Program-made: the position numbers and the translations under genes | IMG/VR virus record: IMGVR_UViG_3300049002_000006 | Location: 18,147 to 82,146 of that record | Length of the DNA stretch: 64,000 nucleotides | Source: a virus | Reading direction: 5' to 3' (one strand) | Shown: one piece after another, positions 63,590-64,000 of the stretch | How positions within the stretch are numbered: the first letter of the stretch is position 1 | Layout: each line of letters begins with the position of its first letter | Notes under the pieces: model-generated | Databases searched by the model: none | The model's input: only the letters and a program-made list of their open reading frames with translations | What the model was told of the DNA's origin: nothing

Positions 63590-63999
63590 TTGACGATCTC
63601 CAGTTGGAGTTTGTTGGCCTGGACTTTAACTTGCCGGCCCATCAGGACCGTTTCTACGGTGTAGTTCGTGCCGTCGATCTTCGTGACGGCCCCTTCGAGG
63701 AACTGGTAGATGCCTTCTTTGATGCGGACTTTCTCGCCGACGGCCGGGCCGACTTTCGCCGCGTCGTACGGATTTTCTTTGGTCTTCTTCGTGCCGGTGC
63801 CCCGGATCAGGATGATGGCCGCCTCGTAGGTCTCGATGGGCACCGGTTTCCAATTTCGGACTTGCTTGATTTCGTCGTGTTCGGTCATGATGACTTCGCC
63901 GGTTTCTTTGTCTCGACGGACGTAGAACATCTTGCCCCCCGTGTCTTTATCGACGACCACGCCCATCGCCGGTCGTAGTTCTTTCGGCGGTCTAGGCAT
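63586..63999 (-). CDS. KOW-domain protein (NusG-like end)
   Basis: The 137-residue product has a C-terminal KOW-type beta segment (V-G-E-K-V-R-I-K-E-G-I-Y-Q-F-L-E-G-A-V-T) typical of NusG and ribosomal proteins. The N-terminal 90 residues are alpha/beta with W-K-P-V-P-I-E-T-Y-E-A-A-I-I-L-I. It overlaps the kinase gene by 4 nt. A role in transcription elongation or antitermination of the - strand block is inferred. Confidence 0.6.
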   Translation of the reverse strand: MPRPPKELRPAMGVVVDKDTGGKMFYVRRDKETGEVIMTEHDEIKQVRNWKPVPIETYEAAIILIRGTGTKKTKENPYDAAKVGPAVGEKVRIKEGIYQFLEGAVTKIDGTNYTVETVLMGRQVKVQANKLQLEIVK

Positions 64000-64000
64000 G

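Noticed and set aside
1-64000. CRISPR array, integrase/attachment site, insertion sequence or transposase
   Set aside because: No regularly spaced identical repeats, recombinase signatures or terminal inverted repeats were seen anywhere in the window.

Overview
The window is a contiguous piece of the genome of a tailed double-stranded DNA phage. The morphology looks siphovirus-like: there is a tape measure, a tail tube protein, a tail terminator and a -1 frameshifted tail chaperone pair, and no sheath gene. The DNA is G+C rich and genes are tightly packed, often with ATGA, GTGA or TAATG stop/start overlaps and good AGGAG-type ribosome sites. The host cannot be read from the sequence. The proline-rich lipoprotein and the beta-helix/DUF4082/Ig-like fibre would suit a planctomycete-like environmental host, but that is a weak inference. 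No terminase, integrase, tRNA or CRISPR array is visible; both window edges cut into a larger genome.

Layout: from 1 to about 24,450 almost every gene is on the + strand and encodes virion parts. The order is a partial fibre/adhesin and two small structural proteins (1-3178), a tiny membrane protein coupled to the portal (3299-4980), an envelope module of membrane, lipoprotein, secreted and cysteine-peptidase-like proteins (5006-9586), protease-scaffold, decoration protein and major capsid protein (10,435-13,971), head-tail connector, closure and terminator genes, tail tube, chaperones with frameshift, tape measure, and tail-tip proteins (14,004-23,706). Two cargo-like genes lie on the opposite strand inside this block: a lipoprotein at 6289-6705 and a secreted protein at 23,703-24,047.

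From 64,000 down to 24,451 every gene is on the - strand, so the two blocks converge at 24,451-24,454. Read in the direction of transcription the block holds: a KOW-domain protein, a P-loop polynucleotide kinase, small proteins, a sigma-factor-like protein, an SNF2 helicase, a zinc-ribbon/Toprim primase, a DnaB-like helicase, several wHTH proteins, a 7-deazaguanine cluster (QueD, QueE, FolE, DpdA-like transglycosylase, plus a glycosyltransferase), a DnaN-like clamp, a uracil-DNA glycosylase fused to a 3'-5' exonuclease, a separate family A polymerase core, a clamp loader, UvsY-like, gp32-like and UvsX-like recombination proteins, ThyX, a FEN-type exonuclease, a PD-(D/E)XK nuclease, and a split SbcC/Rad50 with SbcD. 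The phage therefore appears to carry most of its own replisome, a recombination system and a DNA base-modification pathway.

The most unusual observations are: (i) a phage protein (5006-5656) with the three-helix ethylene-receptor (ETR1-like) sensor domain, keeping the Cys and His of the copper site but with Asn in place of the key Asp; (ii) at least five copies of an intergenic inverted repeat, GGCCGATC...GATCGGCC, each placed about 10 nt upstream of a -10-like box and just before a - strand operon, which looks like a phage promoter/operator family; (iii) an SPO1-type UDG-exonuclease-polymerase arrangement split into two genes; (iv) a Rad50-like ATPase split at its zinc hook; (v) tandem CTGCA-N5-TGCAG palindromes at a - strand promoter; and (vi) a 7-deazaguanine pathway with no QueC in view.
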